64,000 nt of DNA from Avoscillospira_A sp052117125 (GCF_052117125.1 NZ_JBQKJT010000001.1:186001-250000), one strand, 5' to 3'. Counted from the first letter of the stretch, positions 49,131 to 57,744 are shown. Program-made: numbers and translations. The notes: a model not told the origin generated them from the sequence alone.

Positions 49131-50402
49131 TTACTCCAGGAAGCCCTTGTAGTGACGCATCATCATCTGGGCTTCCAGTGCGCTCACGGTCTCACGGGCA
49201 ACGCCCACGACGATGATGACGGAAGTACCGCCGATGGACAGCATATTGTCCACCAGGGCGCCCAGGATAATGGGCACCAGGGCGATGACGGCCAGATACA
49301 GGGCGCCGAAGAAGGTGATCTTGTTGATCACTTTGGAGATGAACTCCGCCGTGGGGCGGCCGGGCCGGAAGCCGGGGATAAAGCCGCCGTTCTTCTTCAG
49401 GTTGTTGGCGATCTCCACGGGGTTGTACTGCACAGTCGCGTAGAAGAAGCTGAACGCGATGATCAGCAGGAAATAAACCAGGCCATAGAGGAAGCTCCGG
49501 TTGCTGAACAGGTTCTCATACAGCCAGCCGCTGGTGTGGCCGGTGAAGGCCGCGATGGTGGCGGGCAGAGAGGCGATGGACTGAGCGAAGATGATGGGCA
49601 GAACACCGCTCATGTTGACCTTGATGGGCAGATGGGTGCTCTGGCCGCCGTACATCTTGCGGCCTACCACGCGCTTGGCGTACTGCACGGGGATGCGGCG
49701 CTCGGCGTTGGTGATGAACACCACGAAGAGGACCAGCAGCAGGACGCCGATGACGATCAGCAGGGCCAGATACCAGGCCAGGGTACCGCGGGCAACACCG
49801 GTGAAGATGTGGCTGATGCCGGCAGGCAGGCGGGAAATGATGTTGGCAAAGAGGATGATGGAAATACCGTTGCCGATACCAAATTCCGTGATCTGCTCAC
49901 CGAGCCACATGACGAAGCAGGAGCCGGCGGTGAAGCTGAGGACGATGACCAGGCCATAGAGGAAACCCGTGTGGGTCAGCAGGCCGGCATTGTTCAGCAT
50001 GACGTAGTAGGCAAGGCCCATGAGAAGGCCCAGGCCCACGGTGGTGTAGCGGGTAATCCGTTGGATTTGCCGCTTGCCCTCCTCGCCGCCTTCTTTACTC
50101 AGCCGTTCCAGAGCCGGGATGGCGATGGTCAGCAGCTGAATAATGATGGAAGCGTTGATATAGGGCTGGATGGACAGCGCGAAGACCGTAGCCTGCGAGA
50201 AGGCCGAACCGGACATGGCGTTGTACAGGCCCAGAATGGTGTCGGAGAGCTGGGAGTTAAAATAGGAGGCCAGGGCGGTGACGTTGACGTAGGGAACGGG
50301 AACGGCGTTGCCCAGGCGGAAAATCAGCAGGATGAAGAGTGTAAAGAGGATCTTCTTGCGGAGCTCCGGAATTTTCCAGGCGTTGCGCAGAGTCGTAAAC
50401 AC
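49131..50402 (-). CDS. secY: Protein translocase subunit SecY
   Basis: 423 residues from a GTG at 50402, one base after the rplO stop and behind AGAGGTGG; longer readings would overlap rplO. Ten membrane helices form the channel. The plug and N-terminal segment LRNAWKIPELRKKILFTLFI and the cytoplasmic loop MYGGQSTHLPIKVNMSGVLP are typical, with the conserved SecA contact near FRPGRPTAEFISKV. It is translationally coupled to rplO. Confidence 0.97.
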   Translation of the reverse strand: MFTTLRNAWKIPELRKKILFTLFILLIFRLGNAVPVPYVNVTALASYFNSQLSDTILGLYNAMSGSAFSQATVFALSIQPYINASIIIQLLTIAIPALERLSKEGGEEGKRQIQRITRYTTVGLGLLMGLAYYVMLNNAGLLTHTGFLYGLVIVLSFTAGSCFVMWLGEQITEFGIGNGISIILFANIISRLPAGISHIFTGVARGTLAWYLALLIVIGVLLLVLFVVFITNAERRIPVQYAKRVVGRKMYGGQSTHLPIKVNMSGVLPIIFAQSIASLPATIAAFTGHTSGWLYENLFSNRSFLYGLVYFLLIIAFSFFYATVQYNPVEIANNLKKNGGFIPGFRPGRPTAEFISKVINKITFFGALYLAVIALVPIILGALVDNMLSIGGTSVIIVVGVARETVSALEAQMMMRHYKGFLE

Positions 50403-50403
50403 C

Positions 50404-50844
50404 TTACACCACCTCTGCCTTTCCACCTGCCTCTTCAATCTTCGCCTTGGCGGACTCGGAGAAGGCGGCGGCCTTGACAGTGACCTTCTTGGTCAGCTTG
50501 CCGTTGGCCAGGACCTTCAGGCCGTACTTGCACTCGTGGAGGATGCCCTTTTCGATCAGAGCAGCCGCATCGACCACAGCGCCGTCCTCGAAAGCGTTCA
50601 GGGAACCGACATTGATAGCGGTCAGGGGTTTGGCAAAGATGTTGTTGAAGCCGCGCTTGGGGATCCGGCGGACCAGAGGCATCTGGCCGCCCTCGAAGCC
50701 AACGCGGACCTTGCCGCCGCTGCGGGCCTTCTGGCCCTTGTGGCCGCGGCCGGCGGTCTTACCGTTACCGGTGCCGGTGCCGCGACCCTTGCGCTTGCCC
50801 ACATGGGTGGAGCCGGCAACAGGTGCGAGTTCGTGCAGATTCAT
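50404..50844 (-). CDS. rplO: Ribosomal protein L15
   Basis: 146 residues from the ATG at 50844 (MNLHELAPVAGSTHVGKRKG), with AAGGAGGCGCAACC upstream. The glycine/lysine-rich extension GRGTGTGNGKTAGRGHKGQK enters the 23S rRNA core and the globular part binds L4 and L35 neighbours. It ends one base before the secY start. Confidence 0.96.
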   Translation of the reverse strand: MNLHELAPVAGSTHVGKRKGRGTGTGNGKTAGRGHKGQKARSGGKVRVGFEGGQMPLVRRIPKRGFNNIFAKPLTAINVGSLNAFEDGAVVDAAALIEKGILHECKYGLKVLANGKLTKKVTVKAAAFSESAKAKIEEAGGKAEVV

Positions 50845-50857
50845 AGGTTGCGCCTCC

Positions 50858-51040
50858 TTACTTCTCTTCGGTGACCTGCAGGAGATAACCGATCTTAGCG
50901 ATCTTGCCGCGGGTCTGCTCGTTGTCGGGCTGCACGGTCTCGTGACCGATGCGGCGCAGGCCCAGGGAGTTCGCGGTTGCAATGTGCTTTTCCAGTCGGC
51001 CGCTCAGGCTCTTGACCAGCTTAATCTTCAGATTTGCCAT
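50858..51040 (-). CDS. rpmD: Ribosomal protein L30
   Basis: 60 residues, single ferredoxin-like fold. MANLKIKLVKSLSGRLEKHI and GLRRIGHETVQPDNEQTRGK are typical of the short bacterial form. It is between rpsE and rplO, 15 bases behind rpsE. AGGGCTTGAAGA precedes the ATG. Confidence 0.96.
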   Translation of the reverse strand: MANLKIKLVKSLSGRLEKHIATANSLGLRRIGHETVQPDNEQTRGKIAKIGYLLQVTEEK

Positions 51041-51055
51041 TCTTCAAGCCCTCCT

Positions 51056-51577
51056 TTAGCCGACGATTTCTTCCACGCTCTTGCCGCGGACGCGGGCCAC
51101 CTCAGCGGGGCCGCGCAGGGACTTCAGACCCGCCATGGTGGCCTTGACCACGTTCTGGGGGTTGTTGGAGCGCAGGCACTTTGCACGGATGTTGGAGACG
51201 CCGACGGCCTCCATGACGGCACGGACGGTGCCGCCGGCGATGATACCGGTACCGAGAGGAGCGGGCTTGAGCAGCACCTCGCCGGCGCCGAACACACCGA
51301 TGACCTCGTGGGGGATGGTGGTGCCGTCCAGCACGATCTTGGTCATGTTCTTCTTGGCATCGGCGATGCCCTTGAGGATGGCCTCAGAGACTTCGGAAGC
51401 CTTGCCCAGGCCGTAGCCCACGGTGCCCTTGCCGTCGCCGACGACGACCAGAGCGGCGAACTTGAAGATACGGCCGCCCTTGACGGTCTTGGAGACACGG
51501 TTCAGGTAGACAACCTTCTCGATAAACTCAGGAGCGGAAGTCTCGCCGTTGTTGCGATCATTACGATTATAAGCCAT
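51056..51577 (-). CDS. rpsE: Ribosomal protein S5
   Basis: 173 residues. The double-stranded RNA-binding half has FIEKVVYLNRVSKTVKGGRI and VVGDGKGTVGYGLGKA, and the C-terminal half has GTGIIAGGTVRAVMEAVGVS. It guards decoding accuracy at the mRNA entry. Its start codon is 20 bases behind the rplR stop, with GGGGGGAGGAAG upstream. Confidence 0.97.
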   Translation of the reverse strand: MAYNRNDRNNGETSAPEFIEKVVYLNRVSKTVKGGRIFKFAALVVVGDGKGTVGYGLGKASEVSEAILKGIADAKKNMTKIVLDGTTIPHEVIGVFGAGEVLLKPAPLGTGIIAGGTVRAVMEAVGVSNIRAKCLRSNNPQNVVKATMAGLKSLRGPAEVARVRGKSVEEIVG

Positions 51578-51597
51578 TTTGTTTCTTCCTCCCCCCG

Positions 51598-51957
51598 TTA
51601 AAAGTTCAGTCCGCCCTCGCGAGCGCCCTCAGCCAGGGCGGCGACGCGGCCGTGGTACACATAGCCGCCGCGGTCGAACACGACGGTGTCGATGCCCTTG
51701 GCCTTGGCGCGCTCGGCGATCATCTGACCGACCTTCTTGGCGGCCTCGGCGTTGGAGCCGGTACCTTCAAAAGCTTTCTCCAGGGTGGATGCGGCGGCCA
51801 GGGTGACGCCGTTGACGTCATCAATGACCTGTGCGTAGATGTTCGCATTGCTGCGGAACACATTCAGGCGGGGTCTCTCGGGTGTGCCGGAGATCTTGCC
51901 GCGCACTCTCTTATGGCGCACCAGGCGCTGTGCATTCGTGTTGGGTTTTCTTACCAT
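51598..51957 (-). CDS. rplR: Ribosomal protein L18
   Basis: 119 residues. RLVRHKRVRGKISGTPERPR and the YVYHGRVAALAEGAREGGLNF end are standard. It carries 5S rRNA into the 50S subunit with L5. AGGAGGTGTGCCACA stands before the ATG, 17 bases after the rplF stop. Confidence 0.97.
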   Translation of the reverse strand: MVRKPNTNAQRLVRHKRVRGKISGTPERPRLNVFRSNANIYAQVIDDVNGVTLAAASTLEKAFEGTGSNAEAAKKVGQMIAERAKAKGIDTVVFDRGGYVYHGRVAALAEGAREGGLNF

Positions 51958-51974
51958 TGTGGCACACCTCCTAA

Positions 51975-52520
51975 TTATTTCTTACCGCCGGTCTTGCCTT
52001 CCTTGCGGCGAATGACCTCGGTAGTATACTTGATGCCCTTGCCCTTATAAGGCTCGGGGGGTCTCTTACCACGGACCTCAGCAGCGAACTGGCCGACAAC
52101 CTGCTTGTCGATGCCGCTGATGACGATCTTGTTGGGGGTGGGAGCTTCGATGGTGATGCCGTCGATCTCGTCCACAAAGACCTGATGGGAATAGCCCAGG
52201 TTCATGACCAGCTGCTTGCCCTGCTTGGCCACACGGTAGCCGACGCCGTTGACGTCCAGCTCCTTGGAGTAGCCCTTGGTAACGCCCTCCACCATGTTGT
52301 GGATCAGGGTGCGGGTCAGGCCATGGAGGCTGCGGTGCTGCTTCTCGTCGTCGGGACGGGCCACGGTGAGGACGCCGTCGGCGACAGTGATGATCATATC
52401 GGGATGAAATGCTTTCGTCAGAGTACCCTTGGGGCCCTTGACCGTGACAACGTTGTCAGCCTGAACGGTCACTTCCACGCCAGCCGGTACGGTGATAGGC
52501 ATTTTGCCAATTCTTGACAT
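51975..52520 (-). CDS. rplF: Ribosomal protein L6
   Basis: 181 residues with two related domains: MSRIGKMPITVPAGVEVTVQ and the C-terminal RGKRPPEPYKGKGIKYTTEV. It contacts the factor-binding region of the 50S subunit. It lies 17 bases behind rpsH with AAGGAGGAACAACATT before the ATG. Confidence 0.97.
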   Translation of the reverse strand: MSRIGKMPITVPAGVEVTVQADNVVTVKGPKGTLTKAFHPDMIITVADGVLTVARPDDEKQHRSLHGLTRTLIHNMVEGVTKGYSKELDVNGVGYRVAKQGKQLVMNLGYSHQVFVDEIDGITIEAPTPNKIVISGIDKQVVGQFAAEVRGKRPPEPYKGKGIKYTTEVIRRKEGKTGGKK

Positions 52521-52537
52521 AATGTTGTTCCTCCTTC

Positions 52538-52936
52538 TTACCAGACAAATGCGAGGACTTCGCCGCCGACGTGGTTGGCTCTTGCCTTCTTGTCGGTCAT
52601 GACGCCCTTGGATGTGGAAATGATGGCGATACCCAGGCCCTTGAGGACGCGGGGCAGCTCATCGGCGCCGGCGTAGACACGCAGGCCGGGCTTGGACACG
52701 CGGCGCAGGCCGGTGATAACCTTCTCCTTGCCGGGTAGGTACTTCAGAGCGATGCGGATAACGCCCTGGGTGCCGTCCTCGACGATCTGGATGGACTTGA
52801 TATAGCCCTCATCCAGCAGGATCTGGGCGATGGCCTTCTTCAGGTTGGAAGCGGGCACATCGACGGTTTCGTGCTTGGCCGAGTTCGCATTCCGGATTCT
52901 GGTCAGCATATCGGCTACGGGATCAGTGATTTGCAT
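52538..52936 (-). CDS. rpsH: Ribosomal protein S8
   Basis: 132 residues. MQITDPVADMLTRIRNANSA, LPRVLKGLGIAIISTSKGVM and TDKKARANHVGGEVLAFVW are standard. It binds the central 16S domain and, in E. coli, represses the spc operon by binding its mRNA. AGGAGGTATACAC precedes the ATG. The 133-base interval before it is the largest gap in this otherwise tight operon and can fold into hairpins. Confidence 0.97.
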   Translation of the reverse strand: MQITDPVADMLTRIRNANSAKHETVDVPASNLKKAIAQILLDEGYIKSIQIVEDGTQGVIRIALKYLPGKEKVITGLRRVSKPGLRVYAGADELPRVLKGLGIAIISTSKGVMTDKKARANHVGGEVLAFVW

Positions 52937-53069
52937 GTGTATACCTCCTGTTAGAAGTTACAGACCGTAGGGTCTGTGAAGACTCCAGGGTATCAGAGGA
53001 ATGTGAATCGAAAGCGGGCAGCCGCCCCGATTCCATCTTCCCCTGACTTCTGAAGCCTGTTGACGAATG
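52937..53069 (-). promoter_or_regulatory. Structured interval between rpsZ and rpsH
   Basis: A 133-base gap in the spc block. On the minus strand GAATCG (with inner GGGC-ggct-GCCC) pairs CGATTC, and ACAGACC-ctac-GGTCTGT forms a second hairpin ten bases before the ribosome site of rpsH. No U tract follows either. They could form a protein-binding site for feedback on translation. Confidence 0.5.
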
Positions 53070-53255
53070 TTACCAGCTGGCCTTCTTGACGCCGGGAATC
53101 TGGCCCTTGTAGGCCAGCTCACGGAAGCAGATACGGCAGATGCCGTAGTTGCGAAGGTAAGCGTGGGGTCTGCCGCAGATCTTGCAGCGGTTGTAGCGGC
53201 GGGTAGAGAACTTGGGCTCAGCCTGCTGCTTGAGAATCATAGATTTCTTAGCCAT
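53070..53255 (-). CDS. rpsZ: Ribosomal protein S14 type Z
   Basis: 61 residues, the short zinc form: KFSTRRYNRCKICGRPHAYL and NYGICRICFRELAYKGQIPG give four cysteines for zinc (CxxC twice). It is placed between rplE and rpsH, 14 bases behind rplE, with TGGAGGATAGACA before the ATG. Confidence 0.97.
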   Translation of the reverse strand: MAKKSMILKQQAEPKFSTRRYNRCKICGRPHAYLRNYGICRICFRELAYKGQIPGVKKASW

Positions 53256-53269
53256 TGTCTATCCTCCAA

Positions 53270-53809
53270 TCAAGCGTAGAAGGGAGCGCCCACCAGGGTC
53301 AGCAGCTCTTTTGCTTCTTCGTCGGTCTTGGCGGTGGTGCAGATGCAGATATCCATACCACGGATCGCGTCGACCTTGTCGTACTCGATCTCGGGGAAGA
53401 TCAGCTGCTCCTTGAGGCCCATGGCGTAGTTGCCGCGGCCGTCGAAGGAGTTGGGGTTGATGCCGCGGAAGTCGCGGACACGGGGCAGGGCCACGTTGAA
53501 CAGGCGGTCCAGGAACTCCCACATACGGTCGCCGCGGAGGGTGACCTTCACGCCGACGACCTGGCCTTCACGCAGCTTGAAGTTTGCCACGGACTTGCGG
53601 GCCTTGGTGGCCACAGGCTTCTGGCCGGTGATGGTGGCGATGTCGCGGATGACGTTGTCAACGATCTTGGCGTTGTCCTTGGCCTCGCCGCAGCCGACGT
53701 TGACAATCACCTTGTCCAGCTTCGGAATCTGCATGACGCTCTTGTAGCCGAACTTCTTGAGGAGCGCAGGGGCGATCTCCTCATTGTATTTCACTTTCAG
53801 TCTAGCCAA
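53270..53809 (-). CDS. rplE: Ribosomal protein L5
   Basis: 179 residues from a TTG start at 53809 (reading (M)ARLKVKYNEEIAPALLKKF), the correct L5 length. GGGGAGGAG lies eight bases upstream, while a longer in-frame ATG would overlap rplX. IPKLDKVIVNVGCGEAKDN, LREGQVVGVKVTLRGDRMWE and RDFRGINPNSFDGRGNY are family marks. It joins 5S rRNA and the P-site tRNA. The unusual start codon may lower its output relative to neighbours. Confidence 0.96.
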   Translation of the reverse strand: MARLKVKYNEEIAPALLKKFGYKSVMQIPKLDKVIVNVGCGEAKDNAKIVDNVIRDIATITGQKPVATKARKSVANFKLREGQVVGVKVTLRGDRMWEFLDRLFNVALPRVRDFRGINPNSFDGRGNYAMGLKEQLIFPEIEYDKVDAIRGMDICICTTAKTDEEAKELLTLVGAPFYA

Positions 53810-53825
53810 TGTTGTGCTCCTCCCC

Positions 53826-54134
53826 TTAAATGGTCTCGCCGCACTTCTTGCAGACGCGGTTCTTGGCGCCATCGGCAGCCAGCTTGTAAGCGGGGCGGGT
53901 GGGCTTGCCGCACTTGGGGCAAACGCGCATCACCTTGCAGGCGTACATGGGGATCTCCTTGCGGACGATGCCGCCCTGCTCGCCGGGTCTTCTGGCCTTG
54001 TTGTGAACGGTGGCGACGTTGATGCCTTCCACGATCACCTTGCCGCTCTTGGGCATGGTCTCCAGGACCTTGCCCTGCTTGCCCTTGTCCTTGCCGGACA
54101 GGACGACGACGGTATCATTCTTCTTAATGTTCAT
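53826..54134 (-). CDS. rplX: Ribosomal protein L24
   Basis: 102 residues. The KOW fold MNIKKNDTVVVLSGKDKGKQ and GKVLETMPKSGKVIVEGINV starts assembly of the 50S subunit. The C-terminal part has CPKCGKPTRPAYKL and CKKCGETI, a four-cysteine ribbon found in many Clostridia L24. It stands 14 bases behind rplN. Confidence 0.97.
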   Translation of the reverse strand: MNIKKNDTVVVLSGKDKGKQGKVLETMPKSGKVIVEGINVATVHNKARRPGEQGGIVRKEIPMYACKVMRVCPKCGKPTRPAYKLAADGAKNRVCKKCGETI

Positions 54135-54148
54135 CAGTCGGTACCCCC

Positions 54149-54517
54149 TTAAATGACTTCGGGAGCCAGAGACAGGATCTTCATGTAATCCTTATCGCGC
54201 AGCTCTCTGGCCACGGGCCCAAAGATACGGGTGCCTCTGGGGTTCTTGTCTTCCTTGATCAGAACGGCAGCGTTCTCGTCGAACCGGACATAGGAGCCGT
54301 CGGCGCGGCGAACGCCCTTCTGGGTGCGGACGATAACGGCCTTGACGACCTCGCCCTTCTTGACAGTGCCGCCGGGCTGGGCCTTGCGGACGGAAGCAAC
54401 GATCACATCACCGATGTTGCCGAACTTCCGCTTGGAGCCGCCCAGAACGCGGATGCACTTGATTTCCTTGGCGCCGGTGTTGTCGGCAACCTTCAAATAG
54501 CTCTCCTGCTGAATCAT
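54149..54517 (-). CDS. rplN: Ribosomal protein L14
   Basis: 122 residues. MIQQESYLKVADNTGAKEIK and RVLGGSKRKFGNIGDVIVAS plus GSYVRFDENAAVLIKEDKNP are standard. It lies at the subunit interface next to L19. Its start is 15 bases behind rpsQ, with AGGAGGTCGACAATCC before the ATG. Confidence 0.97.
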   Translation of the reverse strand: MIQQESYLKVADNTGAKEIKCIRVLGGSKRKFGNIGDVIVASVRKAQPGGTVKKGEVVKAVIVRTQKGVRRADGSYVRFDENAAVLIKEDKNPRGTRIFGPVARELRDKDYMKILSLAPEVI

Positions 54518-54532
54518 GGATTGTCGACCTCC

Positions 54533-54793
54533 TTACTTCGCCTTCTCGATGATTTCCACGAGTCTCCATCTCTTGTCCTTGGACAGGGGACGGCACTCCA
54601 TCACCTTGACGGTATCGCCGATGCCGCACTCGTTGTTCTCGTCGTGGGCCTTCAGCTTATACGTTCTCTTCATGATCTTCTTGTACAGCTTGTGCTGCAC
54701 GCTGTCCTCAATGGCGACCACGATGGTCTTGTTCATCTTGTCAGAGACAACAGTACCGACCCTGGTCTTGCGGAAAGCTCTGATTTCTTCCAT
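54533..54793 (-). CDS. rpsQ: Ribosomal protein S17
   Basis: 86 residues. RAFRKTRVGTVVSDKMNKTI, HDENNECGIGDTVKVMECRP and LSKDKRWRLVEIIEKAK are conserved. It is an early 30S assembly protein. AAGGAGGTAAGCGAAC precedes the ATG, 14 bases after rpmC. Confidence 0.97.
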   Translation of the reverse strand: MEEIRAFRKTRVGTVVSDKMNKTIVVAIEDSVQHKLYKKIMKRTYKLKAHDENNECGIGDTVKVMECRPLSKDKRWRLVEIIEKAK

Positions 54794-54807
54794 GTTCGCT
54801 TACCTCC

Positions 54808-55011
54808 TTAGGCCTCGGGCCGAAGCGCCTTTTCGCGCAGAATAGTTTTGATGCGGGCAATGTCTTTCTTGACGCCGGCGATCTTCACGGGATTGTCCAG
54901 CTGGTTGGTAGCATGCTGCATACGCAGGAAAAACAGGTCCTTTTTCAGCTCGGTGAGCTTCGCCTCCAGCTCGGCGGTGGACATATTGCGGATCTCATTT
55001 GCCTTCATCAT
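54808..55011 (-). CDS. rpmC: Ribosomal protein L29
   Basis: 67 residues, two helices: MKANEIRNMSTAELEAKLTE and LDNPVKIAGVKKDIARIKTI. It surrounds the exit tunnel and helps SRP docking. The first ATG overlaps the rplP stop (TAATG); the second ATG one codon later is an equal candidate. No strong ribosome site is present, so re-initiation after rplP is likely. Confidence 0.95.
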   Translation of the reverse strand: MMKANEIRNMSTAELEAKLTELKKDLFFLRMQHATNQLDNPVKIAGVKKDIARIKTILREKALRPEA

Positions 55012-55445
55012 TATTCACCACCATTTCCGGAAACAGTGTCTTCCCGTGCGATGATTCTGCACTTGATGGGAAGTTTGTGCATAGCCAGACGGAGGGCCTC
55101 ACGGGCCACTTCCTCGGACACGCCGCCGATTTCAAACATGACCTTCTGGGCCTTGACGACGGCGACCCAGTACTCGGGGGCGCCCTTACCGGAACCCATA
55201 CGAGTACCCAGTGCCTTGCTGGTCACGGGCTTGTCGGGGAAGATTTTGATCCAGACCTTACCACCACGCTTGGTGTAACGGGTCATGGCGATACGGGCAG
55301 CCTCGATCTGGTTGCCGGTGATCCAGCCGGGCTCCAGGGCCTGGATGGCGAAGTCGCCGTAGGCGACCTTATTACCGCGGGTAGCCACGCCGGTCATGCG
55401 GCCTCTGTGGACTCTGCGGTATTTCACTCTCTTGGGCATCAGCAT
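55011..55445 (-). CDS. rplP: Ribosomal protein L16
   Basis: 144 residues. MLMPKRVKYRRVHRGRMTGV and GGKVWIKIFPDKPVTSKALG with TRMGSGKGAPEYWVAVV are standard. It helps place the A-site tRNA. Its start overlaps the rpsC stop (TGATGCTGATG), so translation is coupled. Confidence 0.96.
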   Translation of the reverse strand: MLMPKRVKYRRVHRGRMTGVATRGNKVAYGDFAIQALEPGWITGNQIEAARIAMTRYTKRGGKVWIKIFPDKPVTSKALGTRMGSGKGAPEYWVAVVKAQKVMFEIGGVSEEVAREALRLAMHKLPIKCRIIAREDTVSGNGGE

Positions 55446-56227
55446 CAGCGGTTACCTCCTTCGCGGCGACCAGCGTTGCGGCGCTCGCCGTTGTGATTGT
55501 TGCCATTGTAGGGTCTGCGGCCGTTGCGGTCCCCTCTGCGGCGGTCGCCGTCGCGGCGCTCGCGGCGGGCGGGCTCGGGGTTCTCGGTGCGCAGGGTGGA
55601 GTTCAGGACCTCGCCCTTGTAGATCCACACCTTGACGCCGATGCGGCCATAGGTGGTAGCGGCCTCAGCGAAGCCGTAGTCGATGTCGGCGCGCAGGGTC
55701 TGCAGGGGGATGGTGCCCTCGTGGTAGGACTCGCTGCGGGCGATTTCGGCGCCGCCCAGACGGCCGGAGCAGGCAACCTTGATGCCCTTGGCGCCCAGAC
55801 GGGTGGCGCGCTGCATGGCCTGCTTCATGGCGCGGCGGAAGCTGATACGCTTCTCCAGCTGAGCGGCGATGTTCTCGGCCACCAGCTGCGCGTTCAGGTC
55901 GGGGCTGCGGACCTCGACGATGTTCAGAGCCACGCTCTTACCGATCATGCCTTCGACCAGCAGGCGCAGGCGCTCGATCTCGGTGCCGCCCTTGCCGATG
56001 ACGACGCCGGGACGGGAGCAGTGGATGTTGATCTTGACCTTCTGCTGGTTGCGCTCGATCTCGATCTTGGCGATACCGGCAGCGTACAGGGTCTTCTTCA
56101 AATACTTGCGGATGTTGTAATCTTCAACGATCAGGTCGCCGACTTTATCGTCACGGGCGTACCAACGAGAGTCCCAATCCTTGATTACGCCGACGCGCAA
56201 TCCGTGGGGATTAACTTTCTGTCCCAT
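55445..56227 (-). CDS. rpsC: Ribosomal protein S3
   Basis: 260 residues. The KH domain VIGKGGTEIERLRLLVEGMI binds RNA, and the C-terminal half has EIARSESYHEGTIPLQTLRA with IDYGFAEAATTYGRIGVKVW. The last 45 residues are a low-complexity Arg/Asp/Asn/Gly tail (RRDGDRRRGDRNGRRPYNGN), longer than the E. coli protein. It guards the mRNA entry and unwinds mRNA. It is 13 bases behind rplV. Confidence 0.97.
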   Translation of the reverse strand: MGQKVNPHGLRVGVIKDWDSRWYARDDKVGDLIVEDYNIRKYLKKTLYAAGIAKIEIERNQQKVKINIHCSRPGVVIGKGGTEIERLRLLVEGMIGKSVALNIVEVRSPDLNAQLVAENIAAQLEKRISFRRAMKQAMQRATRLGAKGIKVACSGRLGGAEIARSESYHEGTIPLQTLRADIDYGFAEAATTYGRIGVKVWIYKGEVLNSTLRTENPEPARRERRDGDRRRGDRNGRRPYNGNNHNGERRNAGRREGGNR

Positions 56228-56240
56228 AGCTACCTCCTGC

Positions 56241-56576
56241 TCAGTTCTTCTCGCTCACACCGATGGTGATGTGAGTGGTTCTCTTCAGAATGCGATTGAA
56301 TCTACCCTGTGCTCTGGGCATACCGCGCTTGAGCGTGGGGCCGGGGTTGGCAACGGCGGTGGAGATATACAGGTTGGAGGCATCCATACCATTGTTGTTC
56401 TCCGCGTTGGCAACGGCACTCTTGAGGAGCTTCAGAACGGGCTCACAGGCAGCCTTGGGAGTCTGCATCATGTATGCAGTGGCGGTCGCAACGTCCTTGC
56501 CGCGGATCATGTCGCAAACGATCTTGACCTTACGGGGGGACATGCGAAGATACTTCAGATGTGCTTTCGCTTCCAT
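56241..56576 (-). CDS. rplV: Ribosomal protein L22
   Basis: 111 residues. MEAKAHLKYLRMSPRKVKIV, LLKSAVANAENNNGMDASNL and the beta-hairpin GPTLKRGMPRAQGRFNRILK that lines the exit tunnel and touches macrolides. AAGGAGGAACGCTAGA precedes the ATG, 14 bases after rpsS. Confidence 0.97.
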   Translation of the reverse strand: MEAKAHLKYLRMSPRKVKIVCDMIRGKDVATATAYMMQTPKAACEPVLKLLKSAVANAENNNGMDASNLYISTAVANPGPTLKRGMPRAQGRFNRILKRTTHITIGVSEKN

Positions 56577-56590
56577 TCTAGCGTTCCTCC

Positions 56591-56866
56591 TTACTTGTTA
56601 GTGGTCTTGCTGCCGGCGTGACCCTTGAAGGTTCTGGTGGGCACGAACTCGCCCAGCTTGTGGCCGACCATATCCTCGGTGATATAGACGGGAACATGCT
56701 TGCGGCCGTCGTGGACAGCGATGGTGTGACCGACAAAGGAGGGGAAAATCGTGGAGGCGCGGGACCAGGTCTTGAGAACCTTCTTGTCGCCGGCCTTGTT
56801 CAGCTCCTCGACGCGCTTGAAGAGCTCAGGCGCAACGAAGGGGCCCTTTTTGATGCTTCTGCTCAT
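56591..56866 (-). CDS. rpsS: Ribosomal protein S19
   Basis: 91 residues. MSRSIKKGPFVAPELFKRVE, TWSRASTIFPSFVGHTIAVH and GHKLGEFVPTRTFKGHAGSK are standard. It works with S13 in the 30S head. AAGGAGGAACAGTA precedes the ATG. Confidence 0.97.
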   Translation of the reverse strand: MSRSIKKGPFVAPELFKRVEELNKAGDKKVLKTWSRASTIFPSFVGHTIAVHDGRKHVPVYITEDMVGHKLGEFVPTRTFKGHAGSKTTNK

Positions 56867-56878
56867 TACTGTTCCTCC

Positions 56879-57715
56879 TTACTTCGCGTTTCTGCGCTTG
56901 ACAATGAACTTGTCGGTGCGGTTCTTCTTCTTGCGGGTCTTCAGGCCCATGGCGGGCTTGCCCCAAGGAGTGACAGGACCGGGACGACCGACAGGGCTCT
57001 TGCCCTCACCACCACCGTGGGGGTGATCGCAGGGGTTCATGACAGAGCCGCGAACGGTGGGACGGATACCCATGTGGCGGGTACGGCCGGCCTTACCGAG
57101 GTGGATGTTCTCGTGGTCGATGTTGCCGACCTGGCCGATGCAGGCGGTGCAGTTCATGCGAATGTAGCGAACCTCACCGGAGGGCATTCTGACCTGAGCC
57201 AGCTCGCCGTCCTTGGCCATCAGCTGAGCAGCGGTGCCGGCGGCACGAACCAGCTGGGCGCCGCGGCCGGGGTTCAGCTCGATGTTGTGGATGACGGTAC
57301 CGACGGGGATGTTGGCGATGGGCAGGCAGTTGCCGGGCTTGATGTCAGCGCCGGTGGAAGCCAGGACCTTGTCGCCGGCCTTCAGGCCAACGGGGGCCAG
57401 GATATAGCGCAGGGTGCCGTCCTCGTACTTGACCAGTGCGATGAAGGCGCTGCGGTTGGGATCGTACTCCAGGCGCTGGACAGTGGCGGGCATATCCACC
57501 TTGTCGCGCTTGAAGTCGATGATGCGGTACTTGCGCTTGTTGCCGCCGCCGCGATGGCGGACGGTGATTCTGCCGTAGCTGTTGCGGCCGGAATGCTTTT
57601 TCAGGGTCTCGACCAGGCTGCGCTCGGGCTTCGCCTTCTTGTCAACGCCATCGAAAGCGGAAACGGTCATGTTTCTTCTGGACGGCGTATACGGCTTAAA
57701 AGATTTAATCGCCAT
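56879..57715 (-). CDS. rplB: Ribosomal protein L2
   Basis: 278 residues. GRNSYGRITVRHRGGGNKRK, the RNA-binding core and MNPCDHPHGGGEGKSPVGRP with the conserved histidine near the peptidyl-transferase centre. It joins the subunits. It lies 12 bases before rpsS and 29 behind rplW, with AAAAGGAGTGTAACGCAAA before the ATG. Confidence 0.98.
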   Translation of the reverse strand: MAIKSFKPYTPSRRNMTVSAFDGVDKKAKPERSLVETLKKHSGRNSYGRITVRHRGGGNKRKYRIIDFKRDKVDMPATVQRLEYDPNRSAFIALVKYEDGTLRYILAPVGLKAGDKVLASTGADIKPGNCLPIANIPVGTVIHNIELNPGRGAQLVRAAGTAAQLMAKDGELAQVRMPSGEVRYIRMNCTACIGQVGNIDHENIHLGKAGRTRHMGIRPTVRGSVMNPCDHPHGGGEGKSPVGRPGPVTPWGKPAMGLKTRKKKNRTDKFIVKRRNAK

Positions 57716-57744
57716 TTTGCGTTACACTCCTTTTGAGAAATCTC

